Positions 6,534 through 13,906 of a stretch of DNA of 15,803 nt are shown piece by piece. Location: NCBI GenBank assembly GCA_031415375.1, contig JANORP010000227.1, forward strand, positions 1 through 15,803, given 5' to 3'. This DNA is from JADKCL01 sp031415375 (GTDB lineage: Bacteria > Bacteroidota > Bacteroidia > J057 > JADKCL01). Made by a program: the position numbers and the translations under genes. Positions within the stretch are counted from its first letter, which is position 1. Each line of letters begins with the position of its first letter. The notes beneath the pieces were generated by a model, which saw only the letters and a program-made list of their open reading frames with translations, had not been told where the DNA came from and did not search any database.

Positions 6534-7478
6534 TTAAGCAACTTGTGATTTGAACAATTTGAAATTGGGGGCGAGAGAGGTTTCCCAAGCGAGGAGATTT
6601 TTGTAGAGTTGCGTTTTCTTGAAGTCCTCGAAGTGATAGGCGACCGTAAGGAGTTCTTCTAGGGATTGAGCGTAATTATGTGGCTTGGACTTATTCCGTC
6701 CAATAGCCTCTCGTAGCGCAAGTCCTAGAATATTCAAAACGTCATGACCGTTGCATATTTCCCAAACATCATGGTCGATCAACATTTCCTTTTCAAAGTT
6801 TTGCACCACATTAGGATGATTTCCAAAAAATCCTAACCGACTTGACTTGTTTTCAACAGCCTTGAACATTGCTTTTCGATCGCATTTGAGTGTCAGCGGA
6901 TCAATGAAATCATCATGGTTAAGATGACTAAATTCACCTCCCTGCTTTTTTTGAATTTTGAAGGTCAAATTCAAGGTATCACGGTGGTTCAGGAATCTCA
7001 ATACTCCCAATGGCCTCGCGGATTTTAGCAGTGACTGGAGAAACGGTTCGTTATTTTTCTTTTCAAAGGCGTCCAGACGACCCATTTCTTCTTCGCCGGG
7101 AATTCCATATTCGGCATGTTGGGAAAGTATAGTCTCAAAAGCTGGTGAATGCAATTGCATCAGCTCCAAGTCATGGTGATCAGTTAAAAAAACATTGATA
7201 GGGGCAGATTCGTTCATCACATGCCGAAAGTCGGCATCAATGATTCCCAAAACGCCTTTGATGACATCTTTCTCGGCCAATTCCATCAAAGCTACTACAC
7301 CTTCCCAGCCATCAAGCACAAAGAACCTTACTGGTTCAAAAAAGCGTCTGTAGAAATTCTCATCCTTGGCAGACTCGACAGCAACAGCAACTCTTCCTTG
7401 CCTTTTATTGCTCAGGTGCCACATTTTCAAAGCATCAAGGGCATATCGCCCCTTCGAAGTATTTCTGATATCAGACAT
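6534..7478 (-). CDS. ariB: DUF4435/TOPRIM effector, AriB-like (PARIS defence system)
   Basis: Probable toxic nuclease of a PARIS-type anti-phage system; 314 aa. The N-terminal part looks like a DUF4435 TOPRIM fold: Glu35 in AVAVESAKDENFYRRFF, then Asp81 and Asp83 in GIIDADF as the acidic metal-binding pair, followed by FLTDHHDLELM (98-107), a stretch typical of DUF4435. The C-terminal half contains NGHDVLNILGLALREAIG (243-260), also typical of this family. In characterised E. coli PARIS, AriB is held by AriA and released when a phage anti-restriction protein such as Ocr is sensed, after which it cleaves tRNA-Lys. Here that is inference by homology. Its ATG overlaps the end of the ATPase gene by 8 nt, so the two are translationally coupled. 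The coding sequence is AT-richer than the neighbouring helicase gene (one hand-counted 60-base line at 6841: 26 G+C). An OLD-like two-gene nuclease system is the main alternative. Confidence 0.8.
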   Translation of the reverse strand: MSDIRNTSKGRYALDALKMWHLSNKRQGRVAVAVESAKDENFYRRFFEPVRFFVLDGWEGVVALMELAEKDVIKGVLGIIDADFRHVMNESAPINVFLTDHHDLELMQLHSPAFETILSQHAEYGIPGEEEMGRLDAFEKKNNEPFLQSLLKSARPLGVLRFLNHRDTLNLTFKIQKKQGGEFSHLNHDDFIDPLTLKCDRKAMFKAVENKSSRLGFFGNHPNVVQNFEKEMLIDHDVWEICNGHDVLNILGLALREAIGRNKSKPHNYAQSLEELLTVAYHFEDFKKTQLYKNLLAWETSLAPNFKLFKSQVA

Positions 7479-8853
7479 TAACCAAAGATTCAGAAGTCAA
7501 GGCCACTGTATAATCCCATTTTCCATTGATGATGGCAGGGGAATGTGTAGCTGCAATCAAGTCAAAACCACGGAGTTTGATAATTTCGCTCATGTCGTCG
7601 ATGAATGCCATTTGCCAATCTAGATGCAATGAAATTTCTGGCTCGTCTAGCAGCACCAATGAATTCTGCGGAACTTTGAAAATGAGAAGAAACAAGAAGA
7701 TGAGTTCATGCTGCTCGCCGGTGGAAAGATCGGTCAATTCGAGCGGTTGGCCGTCAACTGCGGTGATTTGAAAGCCTTTTTCTGGATGAATGCTAAGTTT
7801 TTTGAACGAAAAGCGCCGCTCATTAACCATGGTCAATAAGAGGCGAAGCTTGGCATGCATCTCGTCATAAACAGCCAGCCTGGCCTTCATATCCAATAGA
7901 CTTACACCCATAATTGCTCGAGAAATAGGATTCAATGCCCCTTCAATTGGAATATTCTCGATTTTCGTTTCGTCCAATAGACCCAGCTTACTTAATTCAA
8001 TCCTCAACATGGCCACATCTGTGACAATTTCTTGCAGCTCCAGCGCACTAAATTCTGTACGAACCTTGTCATGAGCCAACCTGCTCTGAAGCGTTCCCTC
8101 CAATTCTTCGGTTCGCTTCTGATACTTGTAATGTGCCTTCTGAATCAATGCGAGAAGCTCTTCTGAATACGTGCTTACGCTTGGCGTTCTTTTTGGAATC
8201 AATTCTTCATCCAACTCTGAATCTACATATTCCAAAAAATCTATTCTTTCCGTACCTATGAAATAACACTTGATGCCCGAGATCATATCAGCAATCTCCT
8301 CGGGACAAAGAGTCAAAGCCTTGATTTTCTCAATGAAGAAATCCGGATACAATCTCGCCACCCTTTTTAATTGCTTGAGTTCTGCCTTTTTTGTCCCACT
8401 TTGGGACAATTTTAGGAGTTCAGGAAGCATTTTGGGCAACTGGTCTGTATTTTTGCCCCAAGTATGTAATTCAAGAATTAAACCTACGAGTTCGTTTTTC
8501 CCAACAACCGTTTCGATAAATTCTGCTGGATGGACCTGGCTTTGCGGATGGACCGAAACCTTTTGGCGCTTCCCCAATTGCATCAAATCAAAGTCCAATT
8601 TCAGGTCTTGTCTCCTCTTTATTCCGATCTCATCCCCTCCCTCAAACATGAGGGAGAATCGCCCAAATGGGAACCGTGATAACCCCGCCAAATCCTTCCG
8701 CAACAACGCATCCAAAATCCGAAAGATCATCGTCTTCCCGATGCCATTCTCTCCATAGACAATGGTGATGTGGCTGTCCAGATTGAGGGGAATGACGTGG
8801 TCAAACATTCCAAAGAGGCCCTCGACGCGTATTTCTCGAATTCTAAGTTCCAT
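7471..8853 (-). CDS. ariA: ABC-type ATPase, AriA-like (PARIS defence system)
   Basis: Probable sensor ATPase of a PARIS-type system; 460 aa, close to the usual AriA size. It begins with an SMC/ABC-like N-terminus: IREIRVEGLFGMFDHVIPL (5-23), then the Walker A motif GENGIGKT (34-41). Residues about 130-345 are a long, mostly helical insertion. The second ATPase half has the signature LSTGEQ (376-381), Walker B with catalytic Glu, SLVLLDEPEISLH (398-410; Asp403, Glu404), and the H-switch ATHSP (His437). In known PARIS, AriA forms a homo-oligomeric cage that binds AriB and detects the phage trigger. A TACCTTTG promoter box sits 4 nt before the ATG, so the operon starts here. It has lower GC than the flanks (24 of 60 in the line at 8161). 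No phage or integrase genes are adjacent. The ATPase class is certain; the PARIS assignment rests on the DUF4435 partner. Confidence 0.82.
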   Translation of the reverse strand: MELRIREIRVEGLFGMFDHVIPLNLDSHITIVYGENGIGKTMIFRILDALLRKDLAGLSRFPFGRFSLMFEGGDEIGIKRRQDLKLDFDLMQLGKRQKVSVHPQSQVHPAEFIETVVGKNELVGLILELHTWGKNTDQLPKMLPELLKLSQSGTKKAELKQLKRVARLYPDFFIEKIKALTLCPEEIADMISGIKCYFIGTERIDFLEYVDSELDEELIPKRTPSVSTYSEELLALIQKAHYKYQKRTEELEGTLQSRLAHDKVRTEFSALELQEIVTDVAMLRIELSKLGLLDETKIENIPIEGALNPISRAIMGVSLLDMKARLAVYDEMHAKLRLLLTMVNERRFSFKKLSIHPEKGFQITAVDGQPLELTDLSTGEQHELIFLFLLIFKVPQNSLVLLDEPEISLHLDWQMAFIDDMSEIIKLRGFDLIAATHSPAIINGKWDYTVALTSESLVNV

Positions 8854-8857
8854 GGAG

Positions 8858-8865
8858 CAAAGGTA
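8858..8865 (-). promoter_or_regulatory. -7 promoter box of the PARIS operon
   Basis: On the minus strand the sequence reads TACCTTTG, then CTCC, then the AriA-like ATG. It is the same box and the same 4-nt spacing as at the DbpA-like gene, so the transcript should be leaderless or nearly so. A usual -33 TTTG was not found at the expected distance. The 5' end of the operon thus uses a host-like housekeeping promoter. Confidence 0.65.
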
Positions 8866-8891
8866 CGGTTTTTATAGAATCAATGGGAGAT

Positions 8892-8918
8892 GCCCACTTA
8901 GACTAAATGGGCCTTTTT
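8892..8918 (+). terminator. Hairpin with T-run, oriented on the plus strand
   Basis: GCCCACTT (8892-8899) and AAATGGGC region (8905-8912) form an 8-bp stem with one C-A mismatch around loop AGACT, followed by CTTTTT on the plus strand. Both flanking genes lie on the minus strand. On that strand the same hairpin is better paired (the mismatch becomes G-U) but lacks a T-run. It may separate the upstream membrane-protein gene from the PARIS operon, or stop antisense transcription coming out of the operon. Confidence 0.4.
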
Positions 8919-8932
8919 ATCGTGCCACCTCC

Positions 8933-9259
8933 TCAATTCCCAAAAAACATACTGATCACATAAGTCCCGATCACCAAGAGATAAATCGCGCCTGCAACGA
9001 CGGCGACCATCGCCTGCCGCTTGTTTTCTGCTGGATCTTGTTGCCAAAAATGGACGGCTGCCACGGTGGCTATGAACACACCGATGGTGATAGGCCCCAT
9101 GATCTCACCAATTGCCCTCCCACGCGCATACCCAATCTCGATACCAGGACTGTTGAACAAGAATGCCAATACACCCAGAATCATGAGTCCTGCGATATTG
9201 AGGATCATCGCGCCCAGCAGCATGGTCAATTTGGGTTTTGAGGAGGGATGGGAATTCAT
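8933..9259 (-). CDS. Small membrane protein with three predicted helices
   Basis: Not recognised; 108 aa from the ATG at 9259. An earlier in-frame TTG at 9304 is less likely. After a short polar N-terminus (MNSHPSSKPK) come three hydrophobic segments, at about residues 12-35 (MLLGAMILNIAGLMILGVLAFLF), 53-72 (MGPITIGVFIATVAAVHFW) and 83-106 (MVAVVAGAIYLLVIGTYVISMFF). The loops are charged, including GYARGRAIGE and QQDPAENKRQ. It is rich in Ala, Val, Ile and Gly, as expected of an inner-membrane protein. It lies 79 bp upstream of the AriA-like gene on the same strand. The separate promoter box and the hairpin between them argue against a shared operon, so a defence role is not supported. Confidence 0.7.
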   Translation of the reverse strand: MNSHPSSKPKLTMLLGAMILNIAGLMILGVLAFLFNSPGIEIGYARGRAIGEIMGPITIGVFIATVAAVHFWQQDPAENKRQAMVAVVAGAIYLLVIGTYVISMFFGN

Positions 9260-9846
9260 GGTTTGAATACGGGTATGGAGGACGATTGAAAATTGAAAGT
9301 TCAAGGCAATGTACGATGTGTTCGCCGATTTTCATTTCACACGCCTGCCAGTCGCATGGAATAGGGCGCAGTGACATGGGCAGCCAAGCGTTTTTCGCAG
9401 ATCAACCCCTCAACCTATCCTCCAAGCGATTGAAAAACGAAAAATCAATGCCCGTGGGAGCAACCAGATTTGAGTTTCCATCAAAAATTGACTGGAAAAC
9501 AGTCTTCAAAACCATTTATTGACCGAATAGTACTCCATTTTGCGGCGGGGATAATGCCACTACAGGAAGATATTTCAGCAAACAAAGAGCATGCAAGCCA
9601 AAAAAATCATGGCAAGCTGCCCCCTTCATCGACCGAATGGATTCAGAATGATGGTTACGCCTCCCCAAACCAACCCCCCATCTTTACACCATGAGATGAG
9701 CACAACAGCAAGACTCATAGTGGAGCAGCACCCACTCAAAAAAACGCCTATCCCGCTGCGTCCCGAGCATCGGGGATGAGGTACACCATCGGGGGCCGAT
9801 CCTGAAAAGCCTGAAGAGTAAGGAAAGATTTTACCAACTAAATTTT
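9260..9846. other. Long non-coding divergent region
   Basis: About 590 bp between the minus-strand membrane gene and the plus-strand PixA-like cluster. No convincing gene was found; the short frames have atypical composition and no family features. A small hairpin, TCCCGA-GCA-TCGGGG (9761-9775, last pair G-T), and ATCGG-GGG-CCGAT (9788-9800) sit shortly before the PixA-like start. The sequence CGCCTATCCCG just upstream (9745-9755) resembles the GCCTGTCCCG of the hairpin repeats at 3671-3733. Promoters for both flanking genes should be here, but I could not locate a clear -7 box. Confidence 0.5.
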
Positions 9847-10377
9847 ATGTCAAATTCTAGCATTTTAGTCGTCGTCGATACCGCAGGTATCACCTCTAGC
9901 TACCCCAAGCAATCCAACCCCAACGTGGACAGCCCCGTGGGGATCAGCCACAACTTTGCTTGGATGATCTGCTCACCGCAAAGCAATGTCATCAGTGGCC
10001 AAGGCACTGCCGACTTGAATTTCAAGGCGCAACCAGGCGACAATGTGTCCTTCAGGGGCACATCGGTCACCCAAAACTCAACTGACGCAGTGATCGTCTA
10101 TCAAATCAAGTATTGGAATGGCACCAACGTCTTCAACACCTTTGTCACAGACCAAGTGACCTTGACGGGGGCCGCCCAGCCCAATCCCGCAAACCTCAAC
10201 GGCTTGCCAGCGGTGTCGGTGACCCAAAACTTCCAAAGCTTGGATTCCAGAATTTCCAAGCAGGGCACTGAGAATTTCTACGTGATGATTGCCGTCTATA
10301 CCCTCGATGCAGCCACTGGCGAAAAACAGCAGTTGTATGGCTACTTCTACTGGGACCCTACGGTCACCGTATCCTGA
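9847..10377 (+). CDS. PixA/AidA-family inclusion-body protein
   Basis: A 176-aa protein of the AidA/PixA family, named after a Xenorhabdus crystalline inclusion protein and a Ralstonia quorum-regulated protein; biochemical function unknown. The family pattern is present from end to end: ILVVVDTAGI (6-15), SHNFAWMI (34-41), VISGQGTADLNFKAQPGD (48-65), SFRGTSVTQN (68-77), DAVIVYQI (80-87) and QQLYGYFYWDPTVTV (161-175). There is no signal peptide or membrane segment, so it should be cytoplasmic and possibly abundant. The ATG at 9847 begins the family's conserved N-terminus. It heads a plus-strand cluster of four genes and has a paralog of equal length next door. No Shine-Dalgarno sequence is seen near the start. 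Confidence 0.88.
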   Translation: MSNSSILVVVDTAGITSSYPKQSNPNVDSPVGISHNFAWMICSPQSNVISGQGTADLNFKAQPGDNVSFRGTSVTQNSTDAVIVYQIKYWNGTNVFNTFVTDQVTLTGAAQPNPANLNGLPAVSVTQNFQSLDSRISKQGTENFYVMIAVYTLDAATGEKQQLYGYFYWDPTVTVS

Positions 10378-10400
10378 TTTCCAACCAACTTCACTCCACC

Positions 10401-10444
10401 TCCAAAGCAGCGGGGGCAACGCTATCGCCCCTGCTGCATTTGGA
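10401..10444 (+). terminator. Strong hairpin between the two PixA-like genes
   Basis: TCCAAA plus GCAGCGGGGGC (10401-10417) pairs with GCCCCTGCTGC, a bulged A, and TTTGGA (10427-10444). This gives a 17-bp stem with one G-U pair around a 9-nt loop. It begins 23 nt after the first PixA-like stop and is followed by TTTGCTTTT, a broken T-run. It is probably a partial terminator or mRNA stabiliser that sets the first gene's output above that of the second. Confidence 0.6.
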
Positions 10445-10482
10445 GCATTTGCTTTTGATCATTCGCAAAGTTTCCATCGACC

Positions 10483-11013
10483 ATGAATACTTTTTTGTCC
10501 AATACCGATGCCCTGATTGTGATCGACACGATCTCTTTGCTGACATCTAGTTTTGCGCCAAGTAGCGATCAGGCAACTCCCGCTTCTATGGATCCATCGC
10601 TCTGGAATCTGATCCTTCCCGGTCGGCCGGAGACCTCCCCTGAGCTCGATGCTGCGTTTTCAATGCGCCTAGCAAAAGGCAGTAAATTGACGCTACGCTG
10701 TGTGTCTGCGACTTGTAACTATGATGCGGCCACAATTCTCTATGGCGCGACGGGCCACACGTTGCCCCATGGGCTGTACACGACCAAAGTCGTCATCTCA
10801 AGTCTCATGGCCGTGCAGCCAGACCCAGACCAGCTCAATGGATTGCCGCCTTTGCAAGCCACACAAAACTTCACCGCGTTGAAAATGAAATTTCTAGGAA
10901 TCGGAATTGTACGATTCTACTTGGAGGTCGCCGTCTATGATACCGCCGGTAATGGCGAGGACCAAGAATTATATGGCTATTACAAGTTGCCGCTTACCGT
11001 CTTGGTTGGATAA
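10483..11013 (+). CDS. PixA/AidA-family paralog, divergent
   Basis: 176 aa, exactly the length of the preceding gene and clearly a paralog of it. The C-terminal part aligns well: PDPDQLNGLPPLQATQNF (113-130) against PNPANLNGLPAVSVTQNF, FYLEVAVYDTAGNGEDQELYGY (145-166) against FYVMIAVY ... QQLYGY. The N-terminal half has diverged. ALIVIDTISLL replaces ILVVVDTAGI, and the VISGQGTADL segment is replaced by SPELDAAFSMRL. It has gained cysteines (Cys73, Cys78) that the first copy lacks there. No signal peptide. It probably arose by tandem duplication followed by divergence of the part that may bind ligand or partner. Confidence 0.8.
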   Translation: MNTFLSNTDALIVIDTISLLTSSFAPSSDQATPASMDPSLWNLILPGRPETSPELDAAFSMRLAKGSKLTLRCVSATCNYDAATILYGATGHTLPHGLYTTKVVISSLMAVQPDPDQLNGLPPLQATQNFTALKMKFLGIGIVRFYLEVAVYDTAGNGEDQELYGYYKLPLTVLVG

Positions 11014-11042
11014 GGTCGTGATTGACAACAGGCATCTGCATC

Positions 11043-11708
11043 ATGTACCAGGCCATACTGACGCAATTTTTTTCGGAAATGAGCACGCAAGTCGGCCCCA
11101 GCTGGCCGATCGCGCTCGCAACAACGGGTTATGACCCCTGGGAAACTGTCGCTACCGACGCGGAAAATCTCGGGGGAATCGATTTGGGCGAATGCATGGC
11201 CGATGCAATGGCGCAATATCTCATCTGTGATATGCATGGCTTGCACTTGATGGAAGTGGAAGGGATCACAGTTTCGACCCCCTATTTGGTCGATTTCCCC
11301 AAGTTGAGTGGCACCATTACCTACCAATTGAAATGGGTAAACCCATTGAAAGCCAGCATTGCAGGCAGCATCGAGGCTGCTTGTGGGCAAGTGCGACATA
11401 GCTGCACGTTCACTGGAGAAGCCAAAGCGATCCAACTGACGGGCACGGCCACCGGAAGGTACAGTGCCTGCTGGATGGAGAATCTACAAAAGATCGGTTT
11501 AGAGTTGCTGCAAATCGACAAAGTACAGCTCAAATATAGCCATATTGCAGTGGGACTCGGTTTGATGGGCAAATTTGCACCCAAGGCCGAGCTGATCGAG
11601 GCGCAAGTCAAGGATCTTTTGGGGAGCGCACTCGAGGGTGACACTTCATTGTCCGCTTGCAAGGCTTTCAACCATGCATTGCGCATGGTCCTCACTGATA
11701 AATCCTGA
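11043..11708 (+). CDS. Unknown protein in the PixA-like cluster
   Basis: Not recognised; 221 aa from the ATG at 11043 (an in-frame TTG at 11022 is the alternative). There is no signal peptide and no membrane segment. The middle (about residues 85-170) alternates polar and hydrophobic residues as in beta strands, such as GTITYQLKWV and QLTGTATGRY. The C-terminal third (KAELIEAQVKDLL ... ACKAFNHALRMVL) looks helical. Six or more cysteines are scattered through it (e.g. in GECMADAMAQYLICD and RHSCTF), which would fit a reducing cytoplasm or a metal site but shows no recognised motif. It starts about 30 nt after the second PixA-like gene and is probably in the same transcript. Function unknown; a link to the PixA-like proteins is by position only. 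Confidence 0.75.
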   Translation: MYQAILTQFFSEMSTQVGPSWPIALATTGYDPWETVATDAENLGGIDLGECMADAMAQYLICDMHGLHLMEVEGITVSTPYLVDFPKLSGTITYQLKWVNPLKASIAGSIEAACGQVRHSCTFTGEAKAIQLTGTATGRYSACWMENLQKIGLELLQIDKVQLKYSHIAVGLGLMGKFAPKAELIEAQVKDLLGSALEGDTSLSACKAFNHALRMVLTDKS

Positions 11709-11782
11709 ATCGGAAACGCACACTGCGATCCACTTGAATAAAACGCTTATTGTCCACCTTATTTACCTATTACCCCTACACA

Positions 11783-12349
11783 ATGGAACGAAATGCCACA
11801 AAATCACTTGAGATCGCCAGCTATGAAGTGGATCTCAAAAGCTACGACCTCGTCTTCACCCACGATCTCAAAAGCCTGCTCTTGGTTCCCATGGATTCGA
11901 CTATGCCCGTCGATCGTGTACCGCTCGATAGCTGGGAATCTGGTGTGCTGCTGGTGATCGACAGAAACGCACCCAATATGCTCTTGGTCTCTAAACCGGC
12001 CACCTTATTGGGACCCTTTTACCGCGAGTTTCTACCTCTGAAGGAACAATTCACAGCCATCACGCTCAACCCCGACAACGGCCACCTCTGGGCTGGGGGC
12101 ATCGGCATCATCGATATTGTAGATACAGACCCCCTCGGTGTTGTAGCCCTTGAAATCCCATTGTATGGGACCGTGCCCCTCCCGTTCGATCCAGCAATCA
12201 GTGGAGACATCAGGGGGGTCGTCATCAGGGTTGGCATCATGGATCCTATCAGCATTACAATTCAAGGCGTGGCTGATCCCGTTTCCTTCACGCAAGCCCC
12301 CATTCCGATAATGGCATTTGATGTCTATTATAACGAAATCCAACAGTAA
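11783..12349 (+). CDS. Unknown beta-rich protein in the PixA-like cluster
   Basis: Not recognised; 188 aa from the ATG at 11783. A TTG at 11750 would add 11 residues (STLFTYYPYT). Long runs of alternating hydrophobic residues suggest an all-beta fold: DLVFTHDLKSLLLVPM, SGVLLVIDRNAPNMLLV, GIGIIDIVDTD, RGVVIRVGIM, SITIQGVA and IPIMAFDVYY. There is no signal peptide, membrane helix or cysteine. It has no evident similarity to the PixA-like proteins beyond being small and beta-rich. It is the last plus-strand gene and runs towards the convergent helical-protein gene, with only 42 bp between the stops and no clear terminator there. Confidence 0.75.
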   Translation: MERNATKSLEIASYEVDLKSYDLVFTHDLKSLLLVPMDSTMPVDRVPLDSWESGVLLVIDRNAPNMLLVSKPATLLGPFYREFLPLKEQFTAITLNPDNGHLWAGGIGIIDIVDTDPLGVVALEIPLYGTVPLPFDPAISGDIRGVVIRVGIMDPISITIQGVADPVSFTQAPIPIMAFDVYYNEIQQ

Positions 12350-12391
12350 GGACGCAGATTGGGCTTCATTCCCAGGTACCACCGCCAACAG

Positions 12392-13906
12392 CTACCTGAA
12401 GGCTGCTGTCGCCGCCACCAAGGAAATATTGCGCGACCTTGCCTCCACCCAGATCTGTATTTCCAGCGGGATGATTGCGGCCGTGTCATGAGCAGGATCA
12501 TTCAAGCGCTGCATTGCCAGTTTAAAATCCGTGAATGCACTGGAAGATGCTGGCCCCGTAGGGAAGTCGCGCAATTTTCTGAGGAGGTCGATGAGGGCAC
12601 GCTCGCCGAGGCTCTCACGCGAGTTTTGCTTCAAATAGCGCCTCGCTGACCTGATGAGCGCGTCAAATGTATCCCAGTTGCCGCGTTCATAGTGCAAGAT
12701 CAGCTGCATGATGCGCGCCAGGCGCTGCGCATCGATCCGCACCTCGGCGCTCCCGTCGTTCAAGATATCATTCACCCAATACAGCGCACGCTTGCTATCC
12801 TCCAGCAAGAAACTCAGGATCGCAAAGTTGTAGCGAAATGCAAACTCACGTCCCAGATTGAGCGATTTCCTAGCCTGTTGAAACCAAGCCTCAATTTCCG
12901 GGAGCCTCACCTTCCCTTGCACAAACTGACCCGCATTGAGGATGTAGAGCAGATCATAATAATGCAGGTTTTGGTAAATCTCAAATTGCTCATGCAGCGA
13001 GGTCCCCTTGTAGGTTTTGAGGCTTTGCAGCACATTTTCAAAGTCTGAAAAATCATTGACTTTGCAGCAAAAACCCAAGTAGTTGCAGAGGATGAGTTGG
13101 TATTTGAAAGCCTCTTCTTTGATCATGTCGGCATTGGATTCCCAATGCTGCATGAGTTTGCGTGTCCAGGTCAGTGCCGCCTCAGGATTTTGCAACAAGC
13201 GCTGATAGGTTGCCTGTGTCTGCAAGAGCAAATGCTTTGCGCGAAACAACTTGGAAGCAGTATCGGGTTGCTCCATCAATTGCGCAAGCTTGGTCTCTAC
13301 CTCATGCAAATCTTCGGATGGGTTGGGCGAAAAGTCCTCTTGGGCAGCCCATAATACACGGTCATAGATGTCATGGCAATGCAACAAGTTCACCAGATCA
13401 TCCATCACGACTTTTTTCTCGTCCATGGCCTCGTCGAGCCACTCTTTGCGGTTGGAGGTGCGAAAACGCTTGATCAATAGCCGCTCCATCTGCATGATCT
13501 CCACCAAAGCGCCATAATATTCAATTTTGGAAGCAAGTTTTTTGCTTTTGTCGAGCAACTTGCGGCTCTGCGGAAAGAGTGCTTTGTTGTAAAGAAAAAT
13601 GCTGTCCAAAAGGGCACTTTGACTGCGGTTGCGCAGGTTGGACTCAGCATTGAGGAGCCGCATCGCCTTCAGGATATGGTCGAAGAGATAATGCTTGTCG
13701 GCGGCAAGGCGATGGCCCCGTTCGCTTCCCCACTTGGCCTCCAAAGCCGCAGCATCGTAGGTCGGCATGGCCAATAAAAAATCAAACAATTCCAAGTAAT
13801 GCTTGTCGTTTTCCTCGGCACGCATCCCTGCAAAAATGCGAAAATAGCGCTTCTCAGCCTTCGTGAGCACATGGATCAATTGATAGAGGTCATCGCTCGG
13901 CTTCAT
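12392..13906 (-). CDS. Large all-helical protein, conserved in Bacteroidota (hypothetical)
   Basis: 504 aa, almost entirely helical, with repeated pairs of amphipathic helices of the kind seen in TPR-like proteins (for example FRAKHLLLQTQATYQRLLQNPEAALTWTRKL and AFRYNFAILSFLLEDSKRALYWVND). It starts MKPSDDLYQLIHVLTKAEKRYFRIFA. To my recollection, proteins with this kind of start occur in environmental Bacteroidota and are unnamed. There is no signal peptide, so it should be cytoplasmic; a scaffold or regulatory role is inference. Its ATG overlaps the stop of the desaturase-like gene by 3 nt (ATGA arrangement), so the two are translationally coupled. It is the last gene of the operon. Confidence 0.8.
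   Translation of the reverse strand: MKPSDDLYQLIHVLTKAEKRYFRIFAGMRAEENDKHYLELFDFLLAMPTYDAAALEAKWGSERGHRLAADKHYLFDHILKAMRLLNAESNLRNRSQSALLDSIFLYNKALFPQSRKLLDKSKKLASKIEYYGALVEIMQMERLLIKRFRTSNRKEWLDEAMDEKKVVMDDLVNLLHCHDIYDRVLWAAQEDFSPNPSEDLHEVETKLAQLMEQPDTASKLFRAKHLLLQTQATYQRLLQNPEAALTWTRKLMQHWESNADMIKEEAFKYQLILCNYLGFCCKVNDFSDFENVLQSLKTYKGTSLHEQFEIYQNLHYYDLLYILNAGQFVQGKVRLPEIEAWFQQARKSLNLGREFAFRYNFAILSFLLEDSKRALYWVNDILNDGSAEVRIDAQRLARIMQLILHYERGNWDTFDALIRSARRYLKQNSRESLGERALIDLLRKLRDFPTGPASSSAFTDFKLAMQRLNDPAHDTAAIIPLEIQIWVEARSRNISLVAATAAFR

Noticed and set aside
6534..8853. Gabija or a single OLD-family nuclease
   Set aside because: The ATPase lacks a fused TOPRIM domain and there is no UvrD-like helicase partner. 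The DEAD-box helicase next door is RhlE-like, and the small partner is DUF4435-like.
9238..9522. A 94-codon plus-strand frame in the divergent region
   Set aside because: It begins inside the opposite gene's start, has irregular composition and no recognisable features.
9696..9779. A 27-codon frame starting MSTTARL before the PixA-like gene
   Set aside because: It is very short, overlaps the hairpin at 9761-9775 and has no supporting signal.
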